Below, one piece after another: positions 25,712-34,226 of a stretch of 64,000 bases of DNA (positions within the stretch are counted from its first letter, which is position 1; every line of letters starts with the position of its first letter). The translations under genes and the position numbers were made by a program. A model generated the notes under the pieces. It was not told the DNA's origin. It worked only from the letters and a program-made list of their open reading frames with translations, and made no database searches. This DNA is from Nocardioides sp. Root682 (lineage in GTDB: Bacteria; Actinomycetota; Actinomycetes; Propionibacteriales; Nocardioidaceae): positions 558,001 to 622,000 of the forward strand of contig NZ_LMHJ01000002.1 of the NCBI RefSeq assembly GCF_001427795.1. The letters are read 5' to 3'.

Positions 25712-26887
25712 ATGCGCGACCGGCTGCACGGTGAGCCCCGCCGTGCGCGCGGCGGGGTGAGTGACGAGCGGGCATCGGCGCACGTCCGCGCCGCCCCGGG
25801 TGTCGCCGTCGTACCGAATCGCTCTCCGGGCACCTGGCCGGCCGACGCCCACCACGTCACCGCCCTGCAGCGCTGGGCCGGCAACCAGGCCACGGTGCAG
25901 CGCTTCGGGGAGACCGTCCGCGCGATGATCCTCGGCACCTTCGGCGCGGTGCGGATCGATGCGCTGGACAAGGCGGGCCACAAGCGCGCCGCCGCGGCTC
26001 TCAAGAAGATGCTCGACTACGCCGTCCTGCACGGCTCCGCCGGACCCCACGGTGACGACTCGGGCTTCCACGTCCGACTGCTCGCGGCGGTCAACGACCT
26101 CGCGGGCGAGATCGCCGCAGTGAAGACCTTCGACAAGCTGCCCGCCCGGCTCCAGGCGATCGTGTTCTCGGCCGAGAAGCTGAACATGGACAAGGTTGCC
26201 GGGACGCCGAGCGCCCAGAACAAGCTGTGGATGACGACCCGGCCCGGAAGCGAGGGCGCGTCCAACCCCGGTGTCGCCGGGAGCACGGGCCGGTTCGGTG
26301 CCGAGTCGTGGAAGTGCAACAAGCTCGTCGCCGATGCGTACCTCGCCAGGTCGGGCGCGGCGATCGGGAAGTCGAAGTACCCGTTCTACGGCGACGACAA
26401 GGCCTGGTCGTACAAGGCGAACGACCTGGCGGCCGACGTCGACAAGGGCAAGGCACGCCTTGAGCCGGGCAAGGACCTCAAGCACTTCCCGTACTCTCAG
26501 CTCATCCATCTCGCTGCTGACGGCAAGTCCGTCGCCGAGATCTTCGAGTTCGACGGCCGGGGCAAGGTGATCGCGAAGTACCTCCTGGCCGGTGGCGTGT
26601 TCGAGAAACACGTCAAGAACGCGAAGGGGGCGTGGGAGAAGACGAAGGAGACGAAGAACCCCGAGGAGCTGGAGCCCGGTGTCTTCGCCCAGACCGGTGA
26701 CCTCGTCTCGTTCCACAACAAGGAGAAGGGCGAGTCAGGCCACACCGGCCTGAACGTCGGCCACGACCTCTTCATCAGTGCGATGAACGCGACCGAGGGT
26801 GTCGGGATCCTCTCGATCTCGCTGCACATGGATGCGAGCAAGTGGGACCACTACGACTACGTCGGGTTCCGGTCCTTCAAGAAGTAG
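25712..26887 (+). CDS. LQRxAGN-motif protein with CHAP/NlpC-like Cys-His hydrolase signature
   Basis: 391 residues. Residues 1-45 are disordered and charged, followed by LQRWAGNQA at 52-60, a motif often seen in cargo or effector proteins linked to extracellular contractile injection systems. A helical middle region follows, then WKCNKLVADAY with Cys202 and GDLVSFHN then GHTGLNVG with His344, the spacing and context of CHAP or NlpC/P60 cysteine hydrolases that cut peptidoglycan. There is no signal peptide, so export would need a special route or lysis. It is convergent with the MurL-like gene, with an 11-bp overlap. Its role is unproven. Confidence 0.7.
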   Translation: MRDRLHGEPRRARGGVSDERASAHVRAAPGVAVVPNRSPGTWPADAHHVTALQRWAGNQATVQRFGETVRAMILGTFGAVRIDALDKAGHKRAAAALKKMLDYAVLHGSAGPHGDDSGFHVRLLAAVNDLAGEIAAVKTFDKLPARLQAIVFSAEKLNMDKVAGTPSAQNKLWMTTRPGSEGASNPGVAGSTGRFGAESWKCNKLVADAYLARSGAAIGKSKYPFYGDDKAWSYKANDLAADVDKGKARLEPGKDLKHFPYSQLIHLAADGKSVAEIFEFDGRGKVIAKYLLAGGVFEKHVKNAKGAWEKTKETKNPEELEPGVFAQTGDLVSFHNKEKGESGHTGLNVGHDLFISAMNATEGVGILSISLHMDASKWDHYDYVGFRSFKK

Positions 26888-28277
26888 CGAGCAGTGGGAA
26901 TGCCCTGGCGGCAGCCCGGTGCAGCTCTGCCTCGATCGGTGCTCGCAGAGCGGGTGGGCACCAGGCGCCGAGGGAACCGACGCCGAGATAGCGGGTCAGC
27001 AGTCCATCGACGTCCACCGGCGCGACCTCGCGCTCGAACATCTCCATCGCCGTGCCCCGCAGGCCGCGGCGGCGACACAGCTCGAAGGCCAGCCTGGTCT
27101 CGTCGATCCCGCCGACGCACTCGAACGGCGTGTGGTCGGCCAGCCCGAGCAGCTGCCGGAACCACACCTGGTTGTCGGGGTGGTCGAGCAGGTTGCCGTG
27201 ACCTCGGAAGGTCCGCTGGACGATGTCGGGGTCGAGGTACGCGCTGTAGCCGAGCCACACGTAGGCACACTTCGCGCACCGGCCGCACCACGGCTTGTCG
27301 ACGTTGCACGAATGCGTGAACGCGATGGCGCCGGGTTCGGCCGCGAGCATGGTGAAGATCAACGGGTCGTGCACCGCCTTCAACGGGCTGAAGTAGTGAC
27401 AGTCGGCGACCAGGTGGGTGCGCAGGTAGCCGGCGAGGACCTCCTCGCACTCGGCTGACTTGCCCCACTGGTGGTTGACCTCGTCACCTGCCGGGGACCG
27501 CACCGTGTTGCCCGAGTCCGCACTGCGCTCGTGCCCGAGACACAGTCCGCGGTAGCCATGGGCGAGCACCAGGGGTACGGCGGCGAACACCGACGCTGGT
27601 GTCTCTGCCGCGGTGAGGGGCAGCAGATCGTGGTGCGGCATGAGTCGCGCGACGGGACTGTCGACCAGGTCGTCGTACGACCAGATCCGGCGGCGCCCTC
27701 CTGCTGGCATCGCGAGCGCGTCGAGGAGGGTGCTGCAGAGGGCGTGCTGCTTCTCTGCGCATCCATACGTCGAGCTCGAGTACACCAGGGTGTCGCACGG
27801 GATCCCGGATCGCTGGAGCAGCCGCAGCGAGACGACGCTGTCCTTGCCACCCCCGAAGAACGCCAGGACCTTCGGCAGGTCCGGGTCGCCGTGGGCCGTG
27901 GTCGACACCGGGCTCGGCACGGCTTCGGCAGGGGACCGCAACAGGTCTGGCCCCTCGTAGTCCGGCAGGTCGTGCTCGAAGCGCCACTGCGCCCACACAC
28001 CGTGGACGACCCCTCGCCAGAGGGCCCAGAACTCGGGGGTGCAGTGGCGTTGGTAGGGGCCGGGGTCGAAGGTCGCGGGTTGCAGGCTGACCAGCGTGTT
28101 GGCGGTGAAGGCCGCGAGGTGGAAGTAGACCCGGTCCAGGACGTCGGTGCCGTACCTTCGCTCGAGGTCGACCAGGTCGACGTCCTCGTACCAGTACGAC
28201 GCCGTGAACCGCAGGTCGTCGAGGCCGAACTGCAGGGACAGCTGATGCTCGGAGCGCGTGTGCGCTCCGAGCCACAA
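26877..28277 (-). CDS. PP-loop protein resembling MurL (UDP-MurNAc-L-Ala-L-Glu epimerase)
   Basis: 466 residues from a TTG at 28277 with GGGAG eight nucleotides upstream; no in-frame ATG fits without running into the divergent SDR gene. The PP-loop FGGGKDS lies at 141-147 and a C331-C334-C337 cluster (WCGRCAKC) follows a THSCN segment. This combination matches what I recall of MurL/DUF6395 proteins, which epimerise the terminal L-Glu of UDP-MurNAc-L-Ala-L-Glu to D-Glu and usually work with a MurD2. No murD-like gene is in the window. Other PP-loop ATPases, such as asparagine synthase-like or ExsB types, are possible. Confidence 0.6.
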   Translation of the reverse strand: MWLGAHTRSEHQLSLQFGLDDLRFTASYWYEDVDLVDLERRYGTDVLDRVYFHLAAFTANTLVSLQPATFDPGPYQRHCTPEFWALWRGVVHGVWAQWRFEHDLPDYEGPDLLRSPAEAVPSPVSTTAHGDPDLPKVLAFFGGGKDSVVSLRLLQRSGIPCDTLVYSSSTYGCAEKQHALCSTLLDALAMPAGGRRRIWSYDDLVDSPVARLMPHHDLLPLTAAETPASVFAAVPLVLAHGYRGLCLGHERSADSGNTVRSPAGDEVNHQWGKSAECEEVLAGYLRTHLVADCHYFSPLKAVHDPLIFTMLAAEPGAIAFTHSCNVDKPWCGRCAKCAYVWLGYSAYLDPDIVQRTFRGHGNLLDHPDNQVWFRQLLGLADHTPFECVGGIDETRLAFELCRRRGLRGTAMEMFEREVAPVDVDGLLTRYLGVGSLGAWCPPALRAPIEAELHRAAARAFPLLATS

Positions 28278-28445
28278 GGTGCCGGCTCCCGAGCGCCGTG
28301 ATTGGTCCGGCAATGCGGCCTCCGGTGTCGTGCGGCAGCCTGGTTCCATCGAAGTCCCGGCCCCGGCAACGGGCAAGGCCGATGGGGCAGAGTCGGGGGC
28401 AGTGCTCCGCCGTCCCGCCCGGTCGAGGCGCCCTACGATGTGTCC

Positions 28446-29099
28446 ATGACGCGCAACGTCCTGATCGCCGGCGCCGGCCCGGGTGTGAGTGGTTCGCTGG
28501 CCAGGCTCTATGCCGCCGAGGGCTTCGGTGTCGGGCTGCTGGGAGCAGAGGCGGGGGTCCTGGCGACGCTGGGAGCCGAGGTCGAGGCAGCCGGGGGCAC
28601 TGCCGGTACGGCGGTCGTGGACCTGACCGACGATGCCGCCACCCGTGCCGTGGTGACCCGGATGGGCACCCACGTCGGCCACTACGACGTCGTGCACTTC
28701 AACCCGAGTGCGTATCGGGAGAAGGACCCGCTCGCACTCAGCCCGGACGAGCTGCTCGCCGATGTCCGGCTCGGTGTCGGCGCCCTGTTGACGCTCGTCC
28801 AGGCCGCGCGACCGTTCATGGGCCCCGGTGGCCGGATCTCCGTCACCGGCAGCATGGCCGCCGACTCGCCGTGGTTCGGCGCAGCCTCGCTCGGCGTCCA
28901 GAAGGCCGGTGTGCAGAACCTGGTGCGCAGCATCGACGCGACCGTGAAGGGCGACGGCATCCGTGCGGTCTCTGTCACCGTCCGCGGCATGCTGGCCAAG
29001 GAGGGCGCGTTCACCCCCGACAACGTGGCTCGCGCGCTCCGTGCTGCCGTGGAGCAGGACGAGTCCGCCTGGCAGACCGAGATTCCGTACACGGGCTAG
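28446..29099 (+). CDS. SDR-family protein lacking the catalytic Tyr
   Basis: 217 residues. The Rossmann start VLIAGAGPGVSGSLARLY fits a short-chain dehydrogenase NAD(P) site and ISVTGS holds the expected Ser136. The YxxxK pair reads L149-GVQ-K153, so the catalytic Tyr is replaced by Leu, and NNAG is reduced to FNPSAY. It may bind the nucleotide without classical dehydrogenase chemistry. TACGAT at 28434-28439 lies six nucleotides before the ATG, so it is probably leaderless. It is followed after 49 bp by the second LVIVD gene. Confidence 0.75.
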   Translation: MTRNVLIAGAGPGVSGSLARLYAAEGFGVGLLGAEAGVLATLGAEVEAAGGTAGTAVVDLTDDAATRAVVTRMGTHVGHYDVVHFNPSAYREKDPLALSPDELLADVRLGVGALLTLVQAARPFMGPGGRISVTGSMAADSPWFGAASLGVQKAGVQNLVRSIDATVKGDGIRAVSVTVRGMLAKEGAFTPDNVARALRAAVEQDESAWQTEIPYTG

Positions 29100-29148
29100 G
29101 GGAGCCGAGACGGTCGACACGTCCGCGGGGCCGTGCGAGGGTGTGCGA

Positions 29149-30615
29149 ATGCGCCATCGTTCCTCGGGGATCCGACGGGTTCTCCTCTCCCTGCTGGCAG
29201 CCGCGCTGGTCGTGACCGGCGCCGTGGCGACGGCTGGTTCGTCCCAGGCGGACCTCTCCCTGAGCGGTGTTCCCGAGGCCACGTGTTCCGACGGAGATCT
29301 GCCCGAGTCGTCGGTGCAGGGACGGGTGCCGACGGCCGACTACGGGTCCGGGCGGGCCGCGCAGGGCTACCGGTGCAACACGGTGCAGGTCGGCCACCAC
29401 GGCAAGCGTTCGGTGCTCGGCTCGGGCGGCTACAAGGTCCAGCGCTACACCGATGTGACCGGACGAACCTGTGCGTACTACGACTCGGCGTTGATGGTCG
29501 GACTCAACCTGACGAGCCTCCTCACCGGTGGAGCCGGTCTCGGGGTCGTCGTGCTCGACATGACGAATCCGGCGAAGCCGGTGAAGACGGCAAACCTGAT
29601 CACGCCCGCCATGCTCCAGCCGCACGAGTCGCTGCTCGTCAACGAGGAGCGCGGACTGCTGGCCGCTGTGATGGGCACGCTGGCAACCGCCCCGGGCATC
29701 CTCGACGTGTACGACGTGAGCCAGGACTGCCGCAGGCCGCGGCTGATGTCGACGACCCTGTCAGGCGTGATGGGGCACGAGAGCGGCTTCGCACCTGACG
29801 GGCAGACGTTCTGGACCGCCGGTGCGGCGGGCTTCACGCTGACAGCGGTCGACCTGGCCGACCCGCGGCGGCCACGGGTGCTGCACACGAAGACGGGTGT
29901 CGTCTATCACGGCCTGCGTCTGTCCGACGACGGCCGCACGATGTACGCCGCCAACATCGGCAGCCCCGGTCTCCTCAGCGGGAGCGTCCTCGACGGCGCC
30001 GGTCTCGACATCCTCGACGTCTCCGACATCCAGGACCGTCGGGCCGGTCCCCGGATCCGTACCCTGTCCAGGCTGACGTGGGAGGAGTCCTCCATCCCGC
30101 AGGTCGCCGAGCCGTTCACCCGTGGCTCGCGCAGGTACGTCTTCGAGGTCGACGAGTTCAGCGACCTCTTCGGTGACGTCACGCACTTCAACTCCCCGAG
30201 GAGCCCGGTCGGGGCCGCGCGGATCATCGACGTCACCGACCCGCGCGTGCCCGTCGTCGTGTCCAACGTCCGGCTCGACGTCCACGACCCGCTCGTGCGG
30301 GACGAGGTGATGGGCGACCGAGGGGCGAGGATGATCGTTCGGAGCTACACGGGTCACTACTGCTCGCTCCCGACCCGTGATGACCCGCAGATCGCGGCCT
30401 GCTCGATGGTCGGTTCGGGGCTGCGCCTGTTCGACATCTCCGACGTCGAGCGCCCCCGCGAGGTGGGCTACTTCAACCAGCCCGGTCCGGACGGTGCCGC
30501 CGCGATGTCGCAACCCGCCTGGGACGTGGAGCGCGGCGAGGTCTGGTACTCCGACATGGACGAGGGCTTCTTCGCGGTGGGCCTGCGGGGCACGGCAGCG
30601 GCACTGTTGCCGTAG
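29149..30615 (+). CDS. Secreted LVIVD-repeat protein, paralogue 2
   Basis: 488 residues from ATG at 29149, with GAGGG eight nucleotides upstream. The signal peptide ends near SSQADL. Blade motifs match paralogue 1 nearly line for line (VVVLDMTNPA, PHESLLVNEE, GILDVYDV, GHESGFAPDG, GARIIDVTDP-type, LRLFDISDVE), and the Cys pattern is shared. The two genes clearly share ancestry and lie 3.5 kb apart on the same strand, separated by the LQRxAGN, MurL-like and SDR genes. Predicted extracellular beta-propeller; ligand unknown. Confidence 0.82.
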   Translation: MRHRSSGIRRVLLSLLAAALVVTGAVATAGSSQADLSLSGVPEATCSDGDLPESSVQGRVPTADYGSGRAAQGYRCNTVQVGHHGKRSVLGSGGYKVQRYTDVTGRTCAYYDSALMVGLNLTSLLTGGAGLGVVVLDMTNPAKPVKTANLITPAMLQPHESLLVNEERGLLAAVMGTLATAPGILDVYDVSQDCRRPRLMSTTLSGVMGHESGFAPDGQTFWTAGAAGFTLTAVDLADPRRPRVLHTKTGVVYHGLRLSDDGRTMYAANIGSPGLLSGSVLDGAGLDILDVSDIQDRRAGPRIRTLSRLTWEESSIPQVAEPFTRGSRRYVFEVDEFSDLFGDVTHFNSPRSPVGAARIIDVTDPRVPVVVSNVRLDVHDPLVRDEVMGDRGARMIVRSYTGHYCSLPTRDDPQIAACSMVGSGLRLFDISDVERPREVGYFNQPGPDGAAAMSQPAWDVERGEVWYSDMDEGFFAVGLRGTAAALLP

Positions 30616-30621
30616 CGACGT

Positions 30622-30634
30622 GACAGGACCTGTC
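30622..30634. promoter_or_regulatory. Small palindrome upstream of the MBL-fold gene
   Basis: GACAGGACCTGTC is a perfect odd palindrome 15 bp upstream of TAGCGT (30650-30655), the likely -10 of the following gene. It could be an operator or just the 3' end of the LVIVD transcript. No known regulator motif is recognised. Confidence 0.25.
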
Positions 30635-30661
30635 GCGCAGTGCGACCGCTAGCGTGGCGAC

Positions 30662-31582
30662 ATGCGCCTGAAGCCCGGACGTCCCGACATTGCTGCGTAC
30701 GCCGATCGTTTCGACGTACCGCTCGCGGAGGGCACCTTCGGAGTGACCTTCCTCGGCGTCGCCAGCCTGTTGCTGGACGACGGCACCTCGGCGGTGATGA
30801 CCGACGGGTTCTTCTCGCGACCGCCGCTGCTCAGGTCGGCCTTCGGCAGGATCGCACCCGACGAGGCGCGGATCGATGCCTGCCTGGCCAGGGCGGGTGT
30901 CGAGCAGCTCGCGGCCGTCCTGCCGGTGCACACGCACTACGACCACGGCATGGACTCGGCAGTCGTGGCCGCGAGGACGGGCGCCGTGCTGGTGGGCGGC
31001 GAGTCCGCCGCCAACATCGGCCGCGGACACGGTCTCTCGGAGGATCTGATCCGGGTGGCCACGCCCGGAGAGCCGATGACGTACGGCGCCTTCACCCTGA
31101 CCCTGGTCGAGTCCCACCACTGTCCGCCGGACCGTTCACCGGGCGTGATCACCGAGCCGTTGGTGCCGCCGGTGAAGATGGGCGCCTACAAGTGCGGTGA
31201 GGCATGGTCGATCCTCGTGGAGCACACCAGCGGTCGCACGGCCCTGCTGCAGGGCAGCGCCGGGTACGTCGCCGGGTCGCTCGCCGGACGCAAGGCGGAT
31301 GTCGCGTACCTCGGCGTCGGACAGCTCGGCATCCAGAGCGAGCCGTACATCCGCACCTACTGGGCGGAGACGGTCGAGGCCGTCGGGGCGCGACGGGTCG
31401 TCCTCACCCATTGGGACGACTTCTTCCGCCCCCTCGACCAGCCGCTGCGTGCGCTGCCGTTCGCGGGCGATGACCTCGACGTCACGATGAGGGTGTTCGA
31501 CGAGCTCGCCACCGCTCAGGGAGTCGCACTGCACTTCCCCAAGGTGTGGCAGCGCGAGGACCCGTGGCGCGACCTTCCCTGA
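30662..31582 (+). CDS. Metallo-beta-lactamase-fold hydrolase
   Basis: 306 residues. The metal motif HTHYDHGMD (His90, His92, Asp94, His95) and later His in ESHHCPP and LTHWDDF fit a binuclear MBL-fold hydrolase of the UlaG/L-ascorbate lactonase-like type. TAGCGT lies six nucleotides before the ATG with no ribosome site, so the mRNA is probably leaderless. There is no signal peptide. It sits between the LVIVD gene and the convergent fadD17 operon. The substrate is unknown; a lactone or ester from sterol breakdown is possible but unsupported. Confidence 0.78.
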   Translation: MRLKPGRPDIAAYADRFDVPLAEGTFGVTFLGVASLLLDDGTSAVMTDGFFSRPPLLRSAFGRIAPDEARIDACLARAGVEQLAAVLPVHTHYDHGMDSAVVAARTGAVLVGGESAANIGRGHGLSEDLIRVATPGEPMTYGAFTLTLVESHHCPPDRSPGVITEPLVPPVKMGAYKCGEAWSILVEHTSGRTALLQGSAGYVAGSLAGRKADVAYLGVGQLGIQSEPYIRTYWAETVEAVGARRVVLTHWDDFFRPLDQPLRALPFAGDDLDVTMRVFDELATAQGVALHFPKVWQREDPWRDLP

Positions 31583-31597
31583 CCGCCAGCCTGACCG

Positions 31598-33163
31598 TCA
31601 GTGGTACGACGTCCCGCGCGCCTCGCGCGTCCAGACAGCTCCGGACGCGGGAAGTGGCTCGGAGCTGAGGACACGCTTCAGCACCTTGTTCGTCGCGGTG
31701 CGGGGGAGCGAGTCGACGACGCGCACGAACCGCGGCAGCGCCTTGACCTGCAGGTCGGACTGTTCTGCCAGGAACCGTTCGAGGTCGCTGGCCGACAGCT
31801 CGCTGCGCAGGACGAGCGCCGCCGCCACCTGGTCGCCGACCTTCTCGTCGGGCACCGCGTACACGGCCGCCTCGGCGATCGCCGGGTGGCGCAGCAGGAT
31901 CCGCTCGATCGGGGCCGCAGCGAGGTTCTCGCCGTCGACCCGCAACCAGTCACCGGTCCGCCCGGCGAAGTGCACCCAGCCGTCGGCATCGCGATAGGCG
32001 AGGTCGCCGGACCAGTACATGCCGCCGCGCATGCGCTCGGACTCCGCCTCGTCGTCGCGGTAGTACCCGGCGAAGGCGCCGGCGCCCTCGGTGTTGACCA
32101 GTTCGCCGATCGCCTCGTCGGGGTTGAGGAGCCGGCCCTGCGGGTCGAAGAGCGCATCGGGGGTCTCCGTTGCGGTCTCCGGTGAGAGCACCTTGATCCC
32201 CGGCAGCGGCATGCCGAGGCTGCCAGCCGGCATCCCCGGTCGGCGCTGCACGATCACGGCGTTCTCCGTCGACGAGTACGAGTCGATGACCTCGCAGCCG
32301 AAGCGGGCCGCGAAGGCCGCGATGTCGCCCTCGTTGGCCTCGTTGCCGAACACCAGCCGCAGCGGGTTGTCGGCGTCGTCCGGCCGGGACGGGGTGGCGA
32401 GCACGTAGGTCAACGGCTTGCCCACGTAGTTCGCGTAGGTGGCTCCTAACCGCCGTACGTCGGGCAGGAAGCCGGTGGCACTGAACCTGCGGGCCAACGC
32501 GACCGTGGAGCCGGTGGCCAGCGCTGGCGCCCAGCCGGCCATGATCGCGTTGGAGTGGAACATCGGCATGGCGACGTACGCGACGTCCTGCCGTCCGGCG
32601 GCGCTGAGCCCGAAGCGGTCCCCGAGCATCACGCCGGGTCCGGCGATCTTCTGGTGCGTGACCCGGACCGCCTTCGGGTCACCGGACGTGCCTGACGTGA
32701 AGATCAGCATCAGCAGGTCGCCCTCCGCGACCTCTCGGCGCGGTACGTCGGCTGCGGTGTGCCCGGCGAGCAGCGTCTGCCACCGTTCGCCGGTCACGTC
32801 GATCACCTCGACCGGGAGATCGTTCGGCAGCAGGTCGCGCAGGTGGGGCTCGGTGAGCACCACCTGGACGTCGGTACGAGCGATGTCGGCAGCGAGGGCC
32901 GCGCCGCGACGGGTGCTGTTGAGCCCGACGACAACGTGCCCGCCGAGGGCTGCCCCACCCAGGACGAACGTGAACTCCGGGATGTTGTCGAAGAGCACCG
33001 CGACGTGCGGCGGGCGGTCCGGGTCGAGCAGCACGTCCAGCGCTGCTGCGCGTGCGGCGCTCTCCCGGACCACGTCCGCCCACGACCACGACCGTTCCTC
33101 GAACAGCAGGCCCGGCCGGGTGTCGTCAGCCCGCGCGAGCAACAGGTCGCGCACGGTGCTCAC
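31598..33163 (-). CDS. fadD17: Acyl-CoA synthetase, FadD17-like
   Basis: 521 residues. Adenylate-forming family motifs: FTSGTSGDPKAV, DSYSSTENA, MYWSGDLAYRD, the RTGDWLRVDGENLA hinge, and the catalytic Lys in RTATNKVLKRV. In mycobacteria FadD17 activates sterol acids with a shortened C5 side chain. It is the last gene of a three-gene minus-strand operon, fadE26-fadE27-fadD17, the order of Rv3504-Rv3506, with a 7-bp gap to fadE27. Expression should follow the KstR operator at 35437-35450. Confidence 0.88.
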   Translation of the reverse strand: MSTVRDLLLARADDTRPGLLFEERSWSWADVVRESAARAAALDVLLDPDRPPHVAVLFDNIPEFTFVLGGAALGGHVVVGLNSTRRGAALAADIARTDVQVVLTEPHLRDLLPNDLPVEVIDVTGERWQTLLAGHTAADVPRREVAEGDLLMLIFTSGTSGDPKAVRVTHQKIAGPGVMLGDRFGLSAAGRQDVAYVAMPMFHSNAIMAGWAPALATGSTVALARRFSATGFLPDVRRLGATYANYVGKPLTYVLATPSRPDDADNPLRLVFGNEANEGDIAAFAARFGCEVIDSYSSTENAVIVQRRPGMPAGSLGMPLPGIKVLSPETATETPDALFDPQGRLLNPDEAIGELVNTEGAGAFAGYYRDDEAESERMRGGMYWSGDLAYRDADGWVHFAGRTGDWLRVDGENLAAAPIERILLRHPAIAEAAVYAVPDEKVGDQVAAALVLRSELSASDLERFLAEQSDLQVKALPRFVRVVDSLPRTATNKVLKRVLSSEPLPASGAVWTREARGTSYH

Positions 33164-33170
33164 GAAGGCC

Positions 33171-34217
33171 TCACGAGGCGAAGGCGCGCCCGATCAGCAG
33201 CGCCTGCTCGGTCGCTCCGCCGAAGAGGAACTCGAACCGCTTGCCGGTGGTGAAGTAGCGGTGCGCCTCGCCATCCATGTCGATGCCGACCCCTCCGTGC
33301 ACGTGCACCGTGGTGTGGGCGATCCGGTGACCGGCGTCGGCGGCCCACAGCTTTGCCGTGGCGACCTCGCTGGCTGCAGGCAGGCCCTCCTGGAGGCGCC
33401 ACACGGCCTGCCACAACGTCAGCCGCTGGCCGAGCACGTCGATGAACCCGTCGGCGAGCCGCTGGGAGACGGCCTGGAAGGTGCCGATGGGGCGGCCGAA
33501 CTGCTCCCGCGTCTTCGCGTACGACGCCGTCAGCTTCAACGCTCCCTCGGTGACACCGAGCTGCTCGGCGGCCGCGAGGGTGATCAGGAGCTGTCCGAAC
33601 CGCTCGGCTGCAGCGGCATCGCCCAAGCGGGTCGCCCCGGCGCCGGTGAAGGTCACCAGGGCAGCGACGTCGCCGTCGCTCGTCTTCTGGGCGACCCGCT
33701 CGACGCCCGTGGCAGTCGCGTCGACGAGGTACACGCCCGGACCGTCCGGGCCGGTCGCGGTGACCAGGAAGACATCGGCGGCCATGCCGGCACGGACGAG
33801 GGTCTTGGTGCCGCTGAGCACACCGGCGGCGTCTGCGGCGACGACTGGTGCTGCGGGCAGGTGGGACCGCTCCTCGGCGACGGCAGCTGCGTACAACCGG
33901 CCGTCGACCGCGACGCCCTGCTCGGAGAGGAATGCGGTGCAGGCACCGTGCACGGCCAGCGGGACGGGGGCGACGCGGCGGCCGACCTCGACGAGGACCC
34001 GCGCGAGCTCGATGAGTCCGAGCCCGGCACCGCCAGCCGACTCGGGGAGGTGGAGCGACAGCAGGCCGGCGCGGTCCAGGTCGGCCCACAGGTCGCGGTC
34101 GAAGCGGTCGCCGCCGGCCTCGACCTGCTTGAGTCGGTCGTTCGTGGTCCTGTCCGTGAGGATCTGCGCCGCGAGCTCGGCGGCCTCGTCCTGCTCGGGG
34201 GTGAAGAGGAAGTCCAT
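33171..34217 (-). CDS. fadE27: Acyl-CoA dehydrogenase subunit, FadE27-like
   Basis: 348 residues, starting MDFLFTPEQDEAAELAAQIL. It has the helical N-domain, a reduced middle domain and the C-terminal helical domain (KTREQFGRPIGTFQAVSQRLAD, then HGGVGIDMDGEAHRYF) of acyl-CoA dehydrogenases. In M. tuberculosis FadE26 and FadE27 form an alpha2beta2 dehydrogenase for the C8 side chain of cholestenoyl-CoA; neither is active alone. The adjacent fadE26 gene lies 9 bp upstream, supporting a heteromer. FAD is probably bound at the shared interface. Confidence 0.88.
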   Translation of the reverse strand: MDFLFTPEQDEAAELAAQILTDRTTNDRLKQVEAGGDRFDRDLWADLDRAGLLSLHLPESAGGAGLGLIELARVLVEVGRRVAPVPLAVHGACTAFLSEQGVAVDGRLYAAAVAEERSHLPAAPVVAADAAGVLSGTKTLVRAGMAADVFLVTATGPDGPGVYLVDATATGVERVAQKTSDGDVAALVTFTGAGATRLGDAAAAERFGQLLITLAAAEQLGVTEGALKLTASYAKTREQFGRPIGTFQAVSQRLADGFIDVLGQRLTLWQAVWRLQEGLPAASEVATAKLWAADAGHRIAHTTVHVHGGVGIDMDGEAHRYFTTGKRFEFLFGGATEQALLIGRAFAS

Positions 34218-34226
34218 GTCGTTGCC

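Noticed and set aside
28278..29282. N-terminal extension of the MurL-like frame to about 800 residues
   Set aside because: The extension is antisense to the SDR gene and low in complexity. The TTG at 28277 with GGGAG upstream is the better start.
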